From contig RBNI01002956.1 of assembly GCA_003990745.1 (NCBI GenBank), positions 1-17,039 of the forward strand: 17,039 nucleotides of DNA. The letters run 5' to 3'. A model generated the notes under the pieces. The model worked only from the letters and a program-made list of their open reading frames with translations, was not told the origin of the DNA and made no database searches. Position numbers and translations under genes: made by a program. This document shows, in pieces, positions 7,321 through 16,300 of this stretch; position 1 is the stretch's first letter, and the number at the start of each line of letters is the position of its first letter. The DNA is from Jimgerdemannia flammicorona. Its lineage: Eukaryota; Mucoromycota; Endogonomycetes; Endogonales; Endogonaceae.

Positions 7321-8395
7321 GGATATCTCTGAAGTCTGTAGCAAGTACTCCTTCATTCTGATGCAGGATCTTGAGAAGTTGTTCTTCCAGGGAAAATTTT
7401 TCTCCAATGATATATGTGTACTTGTTCTGGTCCTTATCTTTTTTGTATTCAAGTTCAGTAATCTTAGTGATGGCATAGGCTCCTCTTCTAGTAGATCCAA
7501 AGCCTTGTTCTCCTCTCTTAGTCTTGATGAGTTCAATAGCTTCTATGATCTTGGGCTTCTTGATTTCGTGGATCAGCATCTGACCAATCCTGTCATGCTT
7601 CTTGACTTTGAATGGGGTGGTGGGGTTGTGATTTCTGACTATGAGGAAGATCTCACCAGTGTAATCAGGGTCAATTACTCTTCCTTTAACTGAGATTTTA
7701 CTTTTGGCCAGACTGCTCCTGGTCTTGATAATTCTAGCATGGTTCTCTGGTAACTTGACTCCAATTCCAGTGCCAAGTAGGGTAGTGGTCTGTGGTTCAA
7801 GGGTAGCATCTTGAATGCTGGCAAGGTCCATTTTTATGACTCCTTCAGTCTTGTATTCTGAGATCTTGGCTTCAGGGTGAAACTTCTTGACCTTGAGGGT
7901 GATGTCTGATTCTTGTTCCTCCTCATCATCACTGTCAGCTTGAAGCTCTGGGGGCTGGTCATCTTCTTTAGCTTTCTTTTTTGCTTTGGCAGCTTCTTGC
8001 TCATGTTTCTGTTGGTAGATTTTCCTGACTTCACTGATATAGGACCAGCAGTCATTCAGGTGTTCAGAGCAGTACATCCTAGTACCATGGGGGCATCTTT
8101 CTTGAGGGGCATAGCCATCGATGATCTTGTTGTACCACTGCTCATCTGTAAGCTTAGGTGTCTTGTTCTTGTTCTTGTTCTTATTCACCAAGTGTATGAA
8201 GACTTCTATGTCCTCTTCATCTCCTTCCTCTATATCTAGTAGGACTCCTTTATGAACATTGATAGAGACTTGTACCTTTCTTCCTCTGTAGTTGATCTGC
8301 ATCTTCTGGACATTGAGGTCAATGATGGCCTTGGCCTTATGAAGCCATTGGTTGCCAATGAGGATGTCATAGTTAGTAGTGCTTATAACAATCAT
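7217..8395 (-). CDS. pol: Open pol segment of copy B: protease C-terminus, linker, dUTPase, start of RT (392 codons)
   Basis: This is the longest uninterrupted stretch of the dead copy B, and part of the larger gag-pol frame, so its Met is probably internal. Residues 1-50 finish the aspartic protease (YDILIGNQWLHKAKAIIDL). Residues 72-180 are a charged linker with a Cys/His cluster, CPHGTRMYCSEHLNDC (C101, H103, C109, H112, C116), possibly zinc-binding. Residues 183-305 are dUTPase with all five motifs: KMDLAS, TRSSLA, VIDPDYTGE, HDRIGQ and RGEQGFGSTRRG. Residues 345-392 enter RT. The catalytic Asp and Tyr of motif 3 are kept, but motif 2 has Ser for Gly and motif 4 has His for Gly. The order protease-dUTPase-RT differs from element 1. 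It ends at TGA 7217-7219. Confidence 0.85.
   Translation of the reverse strand: MIVISTTNYDILIGNQWLHKAKAIIDLNVQKMQINYRGRKVQVSINVHKGVLLDIEEGDEEDIEVFIHLVNKNKNKNKTPKLTDEQWYNKIIDGYAPQERCPHGTRMYCSEHLNDCWSYISEVRKIYQQKHEQEAAKAKKKAKEDDQPPELQADSDDEEEQESDITLKVKKFHPEAKISEYKTEGVIKMDLASIQDATLEPQTTTLLGTGIGVKLPENHARIIKTRSSLAKSKISVKGRVIDPDYTGEIFLIVRNHNPTTPFKVKKHDRIGQMLIHEIKKPKIIEAIELIKTKRGEQGFGSTRRGAYAITKITELEYKKDKDQNKYTYIIGEKFSLEEQLLKILHQNEGVLATDFRDIHNQEPKYYHKVDTSDTKPIYQKARPIPPAYREWL
7484..7849 (-). other. dUTPase domain of copy B (all five motifs)
   Basis: Domain inside the 392-codon frame, residues about 183-304. Motif 1 lies at EGVIKMDLAS, motif 2 at KTRSSLA (family PRSGLA), motif 3 at RVIDPDYTGE with the catalytic Asp and the uracil-contacting Tyr, motif 4 at HDRIGQM (family GDRIAQ), and the C-terminal motif 5 at RGEQGFGST. 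The domain is complete and uninterrupted, unlike the flanking RT and integrase. Several positions drift from consensus, so activity is uncertain even before the wider decay of the element. Confidence 0.88.
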
Positions 8396-9193
8396 GTCTA
8401 CTGAGATGGTAGCTCCTCCTATCTTGATGGGGACTTCTCATATTTTGCTAAGGGGGGTAGCTTGTATACCATCTGCTGTGACATAGACTATCTTGGTGGA
8501 CTCTTTAATATCCCAACCTAGGTGGTCAATTGCCTTCTTGCTCATGAGGCATCCTCCAGCACTGGTATCAATGATGGCATCAAAGATACAGTCTTCAATC
8601 TGACATGGAGTATAGGCTGATGTCTTGTACTGGTCTTTGGATTCTTCACCTGAGTTCTCAGATTCTTCCTGTGCATTGTGAGCTTCTACAATCTTGTACT
8701 CCTAATTCTTGGCAGTAGTTGCAAGTTCTACTCTCAACTGCTGTCTGAAGGCAGAGACTTCAGCTAGTTGTCCAAAAGTAGCATTGACCTTCTGTTTCTT
8801 GAGGTCCTTGTAGATATCATACTAGTGGATCTTGGTCTTGCACAGCTTCTGTTCCTTCTTGCTTTTACTTTCTGCTATGACTGGAGTAGTGCCTTCAATG
8901 ATTTGGTGGACAGCTTCATCTAACTCCATGTCTTGATCAATCTCCTTGGGTTGAGTCTTGTTTTGAATAGTGATAGCTGGGGTCTTTTTTGGTCTTCCAA
9001 CTGGCTTGCTGTTGCTCTTCTTATCATAGGGCTTGGACCGGGTCCTGATACCTTCAGTAGCAGGGTAGAATTCAAGCTCCTTGTAGTATTCTTCATCATC
9101 AGTATCACCAATCTCCTCAATGACTACTGCATTGGTTTGTTCTCTAGTTCTACTAGCATTGCTTGGTTGGGCTTTGCATCTTGTTTTGGTCAT
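8396..9193 (-). pseudogene. Copy B gag C-terminal linker and aspartic protease N-terminus
   Basis: In the gag-pol frame, 9193-8822 encodes a basic-then-acidic linker (MTKTRCKAQ, IGDTDDEEYYKELEFYP, KPVGRPKKTPAI) ending in a TAG next to YDIYKDL. KPVGRPKK resembles an AT-hook-like basic patch, which could contact nucleic acid; this is an inference. Further on, FDAIIDTSAGGCLMSKKAI at 8540-8580 is the aspartic protease active site, which cleaves the polyprotein. The family motif is D-S/T-G-A; here DTSA (8561-8569 for D-T-S) has Ser for Gly, compatible with a GGT-to-AGT change and probably inactivating. Stops also occur after TAKN (TAG) and after PLSKI (TGA). No frameshift is seen. Confidence 0.78.
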
Positions 9194-9235
9194 ACAATTC
9201 TTTGCATAGTGGCCTTCTTCTCCACATCTGAAGTA
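9194..9235 (-). other. Damaged CCHC knuckle of copy B gag
   Basis: YFRCGEEGHYAKNC fits the knuckle C-x2-C-x4-H-x4-C except that the first Cys is Tyr, as expected from TGT/TGC to TAT/TAC, a G-to-A change. The other three ligands remain. Confidence 0.82.
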
Positions 9236-10060
9236 TGTGATATTGTGTTCTTCTATAGCAGCTGCAAATCTCTACACTGGTCTCCTGTTGGCACTTTGGA
9301 CTTCTCTAATAATATCATCAAGGTATGTAGTCATCTTGGCAAACTGCTTGGCGAGTTCTTCTACTGGGTCAGCTTTGGCTACCTTGGGGGTAGGTGGGGT
9401 TGGTTGTCTGTTCACAACTGTAGCAGGTAAGATACTAGTTGGTTTTGATGGCTCTATCTTGATACCAGTTATTTTCTCCATTGAGTATTCAGCAGGGTGT
9501 CTGGCAGTCTAATATCTCTATGCAAAGACCACTTTCTGATCAAGGGTCAGTGCAGCTGGAATAGACCAGATTGCTAAGGCAATTTCAGGGTGAACTCCTT
9601 TAAGAAAGATTGAATTTGCTATTTGTTCCTTGAGGCAGTCATCATAGCCAGCCAAGATAATCTGGTGACAGATTCAGGTATAGAATAAGTTGGGATCTTC
9701 ACTAAGTCTCTGGCAGATAGTATTGAGTTGATCCTTGAGAGCTTGCTTGATCTCTTCAGTATAATATATTATTCTGAGGAAGGCCTTCATGTTGGCAAGT
9801 TTGACTGCACCAGCATCGGCAATGGTGGCTGCATTGAACTTGTCTCTGGCAGATCCTCTGAGGCTGACTGGTAGAAGGGCTAATTGAGCATCCACACCAA
9901 GGGCTTATATAGCAGTAAATTGTTCAAAGTCTTCAATGAAGGTCAGAATTGACTCTTCAGTAGTATATTCACAGAATGTGGGGGGGTGCATTTCCATCTT
10001 ATCTTGAATTCTTGCAGAGATGACTCTTGTAGTCAGAGTAGTTATTGTGGGGGTTGTTCA
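9194..10060 (-). pseudogene. gag: gag of copy B
   Basis: The gag frame is readable from near RIQDKMEMHPPTFCEY (about 10010) to the knuckle at 9194-9235. Blocks include FIEDFEQFTAI-stop-ALG, AQLALLPVSLRGSARDKFN, IKQALKDQLNTICQRLSE, LKGVHPEIALAIW and DPVEELAKQFAKMTTYLDD. Stops: TAA 9905-9907 (ordinary Gln site), a TAG near 9674, two close stops near 9510, and TAG 9272-9274. A reading-frame change near the G-run at about 9980 hides the true start; an ATG lies just inside the primer site near 10060. The product would be the particle coat and RNA-binding protein. The diverged copy C gag (1879-2690) aligns along its length up to the knuckle. Confidence 0.82.
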
Positions 10061-10097
10061 TTTTTTAGCTTGAAAGTGAGGGATTTATCTTGAATCA

Positions 10098-10114
10098 CTA
10101 GCCAATGGGCACCA
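10098..10114 (-). other. Primer binding site of copy B
   Basis: Minus strand TGGTGCCCATTGGCTAG, 3 bases after the LTR end (ATAACA, then ACT, then TGG). The TGG fits pairing with a tRNA 3' CCA. The site is recognisable in decayed form next to the left LTR at 2700-2716. I cannot name the tRNA. Confidence 0.68.
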
Positions 10115-10322
10115 AGTTGTTATGTAGTGGTTGCTGAGTCCTTCAAATATGCCAGATTCTCTTCAAGGTATATCTCTTAGACTAACTCAAGTTTGTTATA
10201 AGTAAGTTCTTTTTGAAGTACCTTCCCAAGGTCTTATAGTTCTCAAACTTCTTATCTTTAACTATCTTGTTATCTCTTAGATTGCTTGTAAGGAAGTGTG
10301 TGTAAGTGAAACCAGAACTGAC

Positions 10323-10355
10323 TTTATTTCAGAGAAAATAAGAGGGGTATTTATA
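10323..10355 (-). promoter_or_regulatory. TATA box and poly(A) signal of the right array LTR
   Basis: Minus strand TATAAATA at 10348-10355 and AATAAA at 10323-10328, at the same spacing as in the left LTR. Both signals are intact although nearby bases differ between the LTRs. Confidence 0.62.
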
Positions 10356-10503
10356 CAAAATATAATTCAATGGTTGCTAAGATATAAAGCTAAATATAAA
10401 TTCCAATAACTATAATAAAATGCTAAGACAGAAAAAACTGCTAAGTTCCAGGGTCAGCACTGATGGTTGTACAGTTCAAAATACTGGTATAATTCAGTAT
10501 CAC

Positions 10504-10678
10504 ATCAGAATACCAGTGCTGGAATTATTCAGTATTACCTCAGAATGCCAGTGCTGGCATTATTCAGTGTTACCTCAGAATGCTAGTACTGGCATTATTC
10601 AGTGTTACCTCAGAATGCCAGTGCTGGCATTATTTAGTATTACCTCAGAATGCTGGTGCTGGCATTATTCAGTGTAAC
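10504..10678 (-). repeat. Five 35-bp tandem repeats in U3 of the right LTR
   Basis: Units start at 10504, 10539, 10574, 10609 and 10644, the same number and phase as in the left LTR. The last unit forms the LTR end. Differences among units are mainly A/G or C/T. The chance ORF at 10420-10677 reflects the repeats. Confidence 0.92.
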
Positions 10679-10685
10679 AAGGGAC

Positions 10686-11319
10686 TTAGAGCAGAATGTT
10701 CAGAATCATAGGAGCTTCATCCTCATCATCAGAGGTCAGGATGTCTTCGTAGGAGATGAGGTCCATGAATTCATCATATAGGTTATGTGTTTCATATACT
10801 TTGTATGCTTCATTGTGTGTCTCACATATATCATGCGAGATGACGTCATCACTGATGATTTTATTACATTTGGTGGTGGGGAAATCGGGAATAAGGAGAT
10901 CTGGAGCTCTCTAGTCTATGAGGTTCTTTTCTACAAAATAGGGAATAAATGTGAGATCTTGGAGAGATGTAACCTGGATACTTGGGCCTTAGAATACTGA
11001 GATCAATCCTTGCAGGAATTGGTCTAGGTTGTCCTGAAGGATAGGATGCCAGAAGTCTTCTACTTTATCACTATTGAGGGTGATAGTAGACTGGGCTTCT
11101 GTAGCCACCCTGGCTTCTAGTGCATTGATACAGCAGGATGACAGATCTCTGAAATCTGAGACTCTAACATACTCTAAGTTGGAGATCGACCATGGTGCAT
11201 ACCTGAAGATCTGATGGATCTTCTTAGCCATCCTTACCTTGCATATATCCATGAGAGTGGCATCTTATAGCTCTTGAGGGCTGGCCTGTGGGAACTCTTG
11301 GCAGAGAAGGTTTCTTATT
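10686..11319 (-). pseudogene. ORF3 C-terminal part of copy A, truncated by the LINE
   Basis: Homologous to 3313-3942. The frame keeps MAKKIHQIFRYAPWSISNLE, FRDLSSCCINALEARVATEA, DKVEDFWHPILQDN and the acidic end DILTSDDEDEAPMILNILL without the 4-bp deletion seen in copy B. Three nonsense codons are each explained by one transition against copy B: TAA 11265-11267 versus CAA, TAA 10989-10991 versus CAA, and TAG 10911-10913 versus TGG. Homology to copy B stops at 11319, while copy B continues in the same reading frame, so this is a break and not the end of the gene; the LINE begins there. Function unknown. Confidence 0.8.
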
Positions 11320-11375
11320 CAGACCTTTCACCAGTACCATTCAGGTGACACAAGACTCTGACAATACTTTTGACA
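11320..11375 (+). other. Presumed LINE 5' leader
   Basis: Fifty-six bases between the end of homology to gypsy ORF3 and the first ATG of ORF1 (11376). No motif stands out. Either this is the whole 5' UTR or the LINE is slightly 5' truncated. Confidence 0.5.
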
Positions 11376-13289
11376 ATGTCTTCAAGTATTGGTGATATCA
11401 AGATGGCGAGCAACAAGCATTCTGGTGAGCATACTGGGCAGGGGAGCCCCAGTGCCTTTGACTGGCAACATGTGGGGGGGGGTCAAGGTGCTGGTCTTGG
11501 CATACCGAGCACCTCGGTAAGGGGACGTGGGGCCGGAGGGGGGGGCAGAGGAGGAGCGAAGCAACATGGGGGAGAGAGGATGTCCTTCGCGGATAAGGTC
11601 AGGATGGGGAAACAGGTGACTGGACTGGATGGCTGGCTGGAGCTAGGGAAGGCGGCTGCTACCTCAAGTGGCAAGGAGGCCTCTCCACTGGGGGGTCAGC
11701 GTAGTGGGGCTGGAGGTGTAGTGGCTAGGGCAGTGACTGTTGATGGCAGTGTGACGGGCAATCTGGAAAAAAATCCAGATGTGACAGTTGATGGGGGACC
11801 TGGACAGAGGAGTGGCGCAAGACCCGAAGATCTGGCTGATGGTGTGATGGGCATGGTGGCGGCCCCGTTACTCAAAAAATCTCGCTTGGAATTCGCCATC
11901 ACATTGTGCTTCCGGGGCTTGGTGGTGACAGCAAAGATAGTGCTGGGGTTGCTGGCGAGTGAGGTGAAAGGAGCAGCCTCAGTCAAGTTTTTAAAGAAGT
12001 TGGAGGCTGTCGAGGTGGGATTTGAAGAGGAGGGCCTGCTGCTGGAGGCAGTGGAGAAGGGCGTGGTGATTGGAGGGATTTCAGTGCCAATGGCGAGGTG
12101 TATGCGTTGGGATCCCTGAGTGGTTCATCTGGTGATTGCGGATTTGCTGACAGTGAAGAAGGAGGAGGCGAAGAGACTGGTCACAGATAGGGTGAAGGAG
12201 TATGGTGAGGTGGTCAACATTGGGTTCAGGGTGTGGGAGGGGACTGAGCTCAGGACAGGCGATGTGGATGTCCAGCTGAGGTTGTTTGGGACAGAGAATA
12301 CAGGGAAGGCTAGAGACTGGCCAGTGGCACTGAAGTGGGGCCCAGTGGAGTGCAAGGTTTCGAGGGTGAAAGGGTCTGAGGAAGAGGAGGAGGACCTGCT
12401 GGAGGCACTTGAGGATCTTGCTGGGGCAGTGGAGAGGAGGCGAAGGGCTTAGATGACTTACGAGGCTAGGATGGTAGTAGAGGTGATCGAGGGCAAGAAG
12501 GTGCGAATGGATAAGGTGCTTTGGGAGAAGGTGAAGGGGAGACAGCTGCAGAAGGATTTGTTGGCCAGTTTGGAAGGGGGTAAAAAGGCCGGGGCTGTGG
12601 AGGAGGGCACCGGAGCGAGTGCTAGCATCTGGGCGGAGGAGGGACAGCAAGGGGGGAAGGCGAAGGAGAGTGGGGGACAGAGGTCAGAGAAGGCTGCAGC
12701 AGACACGGTGATGGTGGTAGATAATTTGGTCCAGTATAGTATTCCTGAGGTGAGAGAGGGAGAGCTGGAGGATGTGTCAGAGGATGGTTGGGATGAGTCT
12801 GTGCGAACTGAGGAGAGGAAGGAAGGGGAGAAAGAGTTGGCACAGGAGGCAGAGGTAGTTGGAGGGGAGAAGTGGCTATTGAGGGCACTGCAGAACGTCG
12901 CTGCCGAGGAACTGGGCAAGATTGACTTCCGGGTGATCAGTGAGGAATTCTGGGGGAGAGTGCTGCGAGGGGAGGAGGTCATGAGAAAGTTGAGGGATGA
13001 GATGATGGCAGCGCTTCTGGAGGCAGAGGAGTATGAGGTCATGGAGGCAAGGGAGGCGACACTTTTGAGCATCGCTAATGAAAGGGCAGCTTATCTGTGG
13101 GGGCCGAGAAAGGGACTGGAAAAGTGGCAGGTGGTGTGCGAGGAGCATCGGGCAACGATGGAGATAGTGGATGGTAAGGACTATGCGGAATTATTGGCAG
13201 CTCTGAATGAACAACAGAATGTGGAAGCTGAGATTGCGGCAGAACGGAACCTGGATATGGCTGGAGAGGAAGTGAGCATGGAATTGTAG
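11376..13289 (+). pseudogene. LINE ORF1 protein (two internal stops)
   Basis: ORF1 proteins bind element RNA and chaperone it. The start is ATG 11376 (an upstream TTG in frame is less likely). One frame runs to TAG 13287-13289, 638 codons, broken only by TGA 12117-12119 and TAG 12450-12452. Parts: a Gly/Arg-rich N-terminus (VRGRGAGGGGRGGAKQHG), a motif MSFADKVRMGKQ, then a mixed alpha/beta region (RLEFAITLCFRGLVV onward, about 11880-12360) that I suspect is RRM-like, and a Glu/Ala-rich acidic C-terminal half (12400-13289) likely to form coiled coils (LLEAEEYEVMEAREATLL). I see no CCHC knuckle. The first stop, before VVHLVIADLL, fits CGA to TGA. The family is not recognised by name; position before an EN-RT ORF supports the call. 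Minus-strand ORFs here are proline/serine-rich shadows. Confidence 0.78.
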
Positions 13290-13322
13290 ATGTGGTGATT
13301 TCAACATTTTATATAATTTGCT

Positions 13323-16300
13323 ATGAATAGTACAACCAACATTTTTTCTATGAACGTCAATGGGCTTAGGGGGACTAGGAGGCGACGTATGATTTTTGGA
13401 TGGCTGAAGAAACTGGAGGCTGATGTCTTCTTACTTCAGGATGTATGGTGTGAGGGGGAGGAAGATGGACTGGAATGGACTAGAGAGTGGGGTGGGGAGG
13501 CAGTTTGGCAGGGTAAAGTGGAAATTCTGATTAGGAAGGGGAAAGGGGACATTGCGGACACTGGATATTGGGGTAGTAGATTAGTGTGGGGGACATAGCA
13601 GAGGCCTGGATGGAACTCAATTGTGGTGGGATCTTGTTATTGCCCGGCTGAGAGGGGGACCCGAGTGGCATGGATTGGAGATTTGTGGGACTCTGGGCTC
13701 TTGGTTGAGGCTGGGTTGGACTGTCTGGAGGGTGATTTTAATATGGTACGGGAGGATAGATTGGATAGAACTGATGGGGGACGGGGTATGGCAGGAAGGA
13801 GTGGGGGATTAGAGGAATGGGAAGAGGTGGAACGGCTCAGCTTACTGGTGGACACCATGCGACTTCAGGATGGGGATCAACATCTATATACACACTGGGT
13901 AGGCGGGCTGGGTACTAGGATTGATTGGGTTCTGACTGCTGAGTGCTGGGGACAGACAGTTTGGGAGACGATGGAGGTCGAGTGGTGTCTGTGGTCTGAT
14001 CACTGGGGTATTCGGGGAGGTGGGAGGTTTGGAGGGAGTGGAGAGGGGCCAGGACATTGGCGGTTGAACTCTTCACTGCTAGATGAGATGGATCTGTGGA
14101 ATGAGTGGGTGGTGGAGGTACGATCCAAGGTTAAGAATTAGAGACAAGCTGGGATGAGAATTGGAGATAGGTGGCGAAGATTGAAATCTGAAGCTCAGAG
14201 GTACTGGGGGGAAGTGGGGAAGGAGCGAGGTGCTCAGTGGAGGAGATGAGTCCGATGGGTATCTAAGAGACTAGAGAGACTACTTTTGAATTGGGCTGGA
14301 TTTTTGGCAGAGGAGGGGGGGCTGGACTGGAAGGCTAAGCGGGCTATGTTGGAAGTAGTGGAATTACAGGATTTGTTGAGGAAGGAGGAGGCAGTGCAGG
14401 CTCAGGCTATGGCGGCCAGGTTAAGGTGGTAAGGATTAGAAGAAGGAGAATGACCTACGAGGTTTTTGTCCCGTCTCCTTCATGCTAGGGAGGCAAGACA
14501 CCGGTGGGAAGGAGTCCTTAATGATGAGGGAGAGATGGTATTGGGGGTGCAGGGGATCCTGGGACAGTTGAGCACCCGGTGGAGTAAACTCTGGAGTGAA
14601 GAGGAGGGAGGGGAGGGGGTGCTGGACATTGAGCAGCATCTGGAAGATTGGCACCTGAATCCGGCAGCAGGGTTGGGGGATCTGGGCTGACCAGTTTTGG
14701 GGGTGGAGATCCTTCAAGTTCTGGCATCAACAACCTTAGGAATGGTACCTGGGGAGGATGGTCTGCCTTGGGACTTTTGGAAACATGTGGTGTCTGTAGA
14801 GGAGGTTTTGGAGGAGATGTCGCTGATGTGTAATGTAGTCATCAGTACTGGGGAGTGGATTGGAGGGCAACAGTTGGGGCTGGTTTCTCTGCTGTATAAG
14901 GACAAAGGGTGTAAAGAGGATTGGAAAAATTGGAGGCCGATCATGCTGCTGGATATGGACCGCAAGTTGGTCACCAAAATTCTGGTGGTGAGGTTACAGG
15001 GTGTGGCACAGCAGGTGATAGGGAAGGAGCAGTGAGGCTTTGTTGGAGGCCGACTGATCTGAGATAGTACGGCATGGGTTCACGGTATCATTGAAGGTGC
15101 TAGGGCGGCAGGGGTGGATGGCCGTTTGGTATTTCTGGACCAGGAGAAGGCCTATGATAGGGTGAGGAGAGTATGGTTAGAGAAGGTACTGGAGCACATT
15201 GGGATACCAGTGGGCATGTATCGGTCACTTATTGGACTGCTGGAAGGGAGTAGGGCTGCGATTCTGGCAAATGGTCACAGAGGGGCTTCTTTCCCCTTGG
15301 GGAGGGGGGTGCCTCAAGGGGATCCGCTGTCTCCTATTCTTTATGCTTTTGCCCTGGAGCCATTGTTGGATCGGATTCGGCGACGAGTTGGTGGACTGAA
15401 TATCTTGGGGGTCAATTGGAAGGTGGGGGCCTTTGCTGATGATATGGTGGTTGGGTTGGGCTCAGTGGCAGATGTGGCTATGCTCAAGGAGATAGTCGAG
15501 TGGTATGAGGGATGCTTGGGGGTGAAACTCAACTGGCACAAGTGTGAGACAATAGTCCTTGGGGAAGGAGTTATAGGGGGGGACGTCATTGGAACAATTG
15601 TCCTAGTGGGAGGAGTGGTACAGTATTTGGGTATCCATTTCTTGGTGTATGGCTCTCTACTTCCCAAGGAGTGGTGGGAGCACAAGCTGGCAGAATGGGG
15701 GGCGGTATTGACAAGTTGGGGTGGTAGACAGGTGTCGCTGGCGGGAAGGGTAGCTGTGCTAAATGTCTATTGGATGCCAAAGCTTTGGTATCTGGGCTAC
15801 CATTTGGATTTCCCTAAGTAGGTGGTCAAAAGGCTTCTCAAGATGGCCCGCTCATGGATCTGGGCTGGACGCCAGAGTCAGATTGGGTGGGAGGTGCTAG
15901 CACTTCCTGTGGAGCGTGGAGGCCTTGGTCTGGTGGACTTTCCCAAGAGGCTACTCTGCTTGAGGGCATGGTGGATGAAGAGGGCTAGTGAGTTGAGAGG
16001 AGGAGAATGGGTGCCCCTTATGCAGCAGTTATGGGAGACGAGGGTGTCGCCAAGGGGTGGCTCAGGGGATCTACTGTCCATGGTGGCCTTGGATGGCAGC
16101 CAGTGGATGCGATACAGAGGATTCTGGTGGGGAGTGGTAGATGGGGCACATCATATTGGGCTCTGTTGGCAAGGTACTGAAGGGGATGAGGACTGGGGAC
16201 CGGAGATGTAGAGGTGGGACAGGCTCTTACTGGGAGGGAATCTGGTCGAGGATTTCCATTTGGAGGAGGGTATGGAGTGCCTTAGGGGCCTGGGGCAGGA

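Larger units (their letters stand above)
10118..10679 (-). repeat. LTR between copies A and B (562 bp)
   Basis: Direct repeat of 2720-3306. Its inverted ends are TGTTA and TAACA. It is the 5' LTR of copy B (primer site and gag to the left) and the 3' LTR of copy A (ORF3 stop TAA at 10686-10688 to the right). It contains the TATA box, poly(A) signal and five 35-bp repeats. I see no clear polypurine tract next to it: the minus-strand bases just before it are mixed (CTCTAAGTCCC), which is odd for a 3' LTR. Confidence 0.88.
1879..11319 (-). mobile_element. Head-to-tail array of Ty3/gypsy retrotransposons (copies A, B, C) sharing LTRs
   Basis: The order on the minus strand is ORF3 tail (A), LTR, gag-PR-dUT-RT-RH-IN-ORF3 (B), LTR, gag (C). 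The segments 2670-3942 and 10070-11319 are direct repeats of each other, and each spans gag leader, primer binding site, LTR and ORF3 tail. Hence both LTRs carry internal sequence on both sides, the mark of LTR-to-LTR recombination or tandem integration. The PR-RT-RH-IN order is that of Ty3/gypsy (Metaviridae). The array is cut on the left by element 1 in gag of copy C, and on the right by the LINE in ORF3 of copy A. Many stops and several frameshifts show that it is inactive. Confidence 0.88.

Noticed and set aside
7175..7693. Plus-strand ORF of 172 codons, and those at 7913-8239 and 8933-9430
   Set aside because: They lie opposite the pol and gag domains of copy B and are hydrophobic shadows of its charged coding strand.
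12458..13148. Long minus-strand ORFs opposite LINE ORF1 (proline/serine-rich, up to 204 codons)
   Set aside because: They mirror the G-rich sense strand; no domain is visible, and ORF1 on the plus strand has the expected LINE position.
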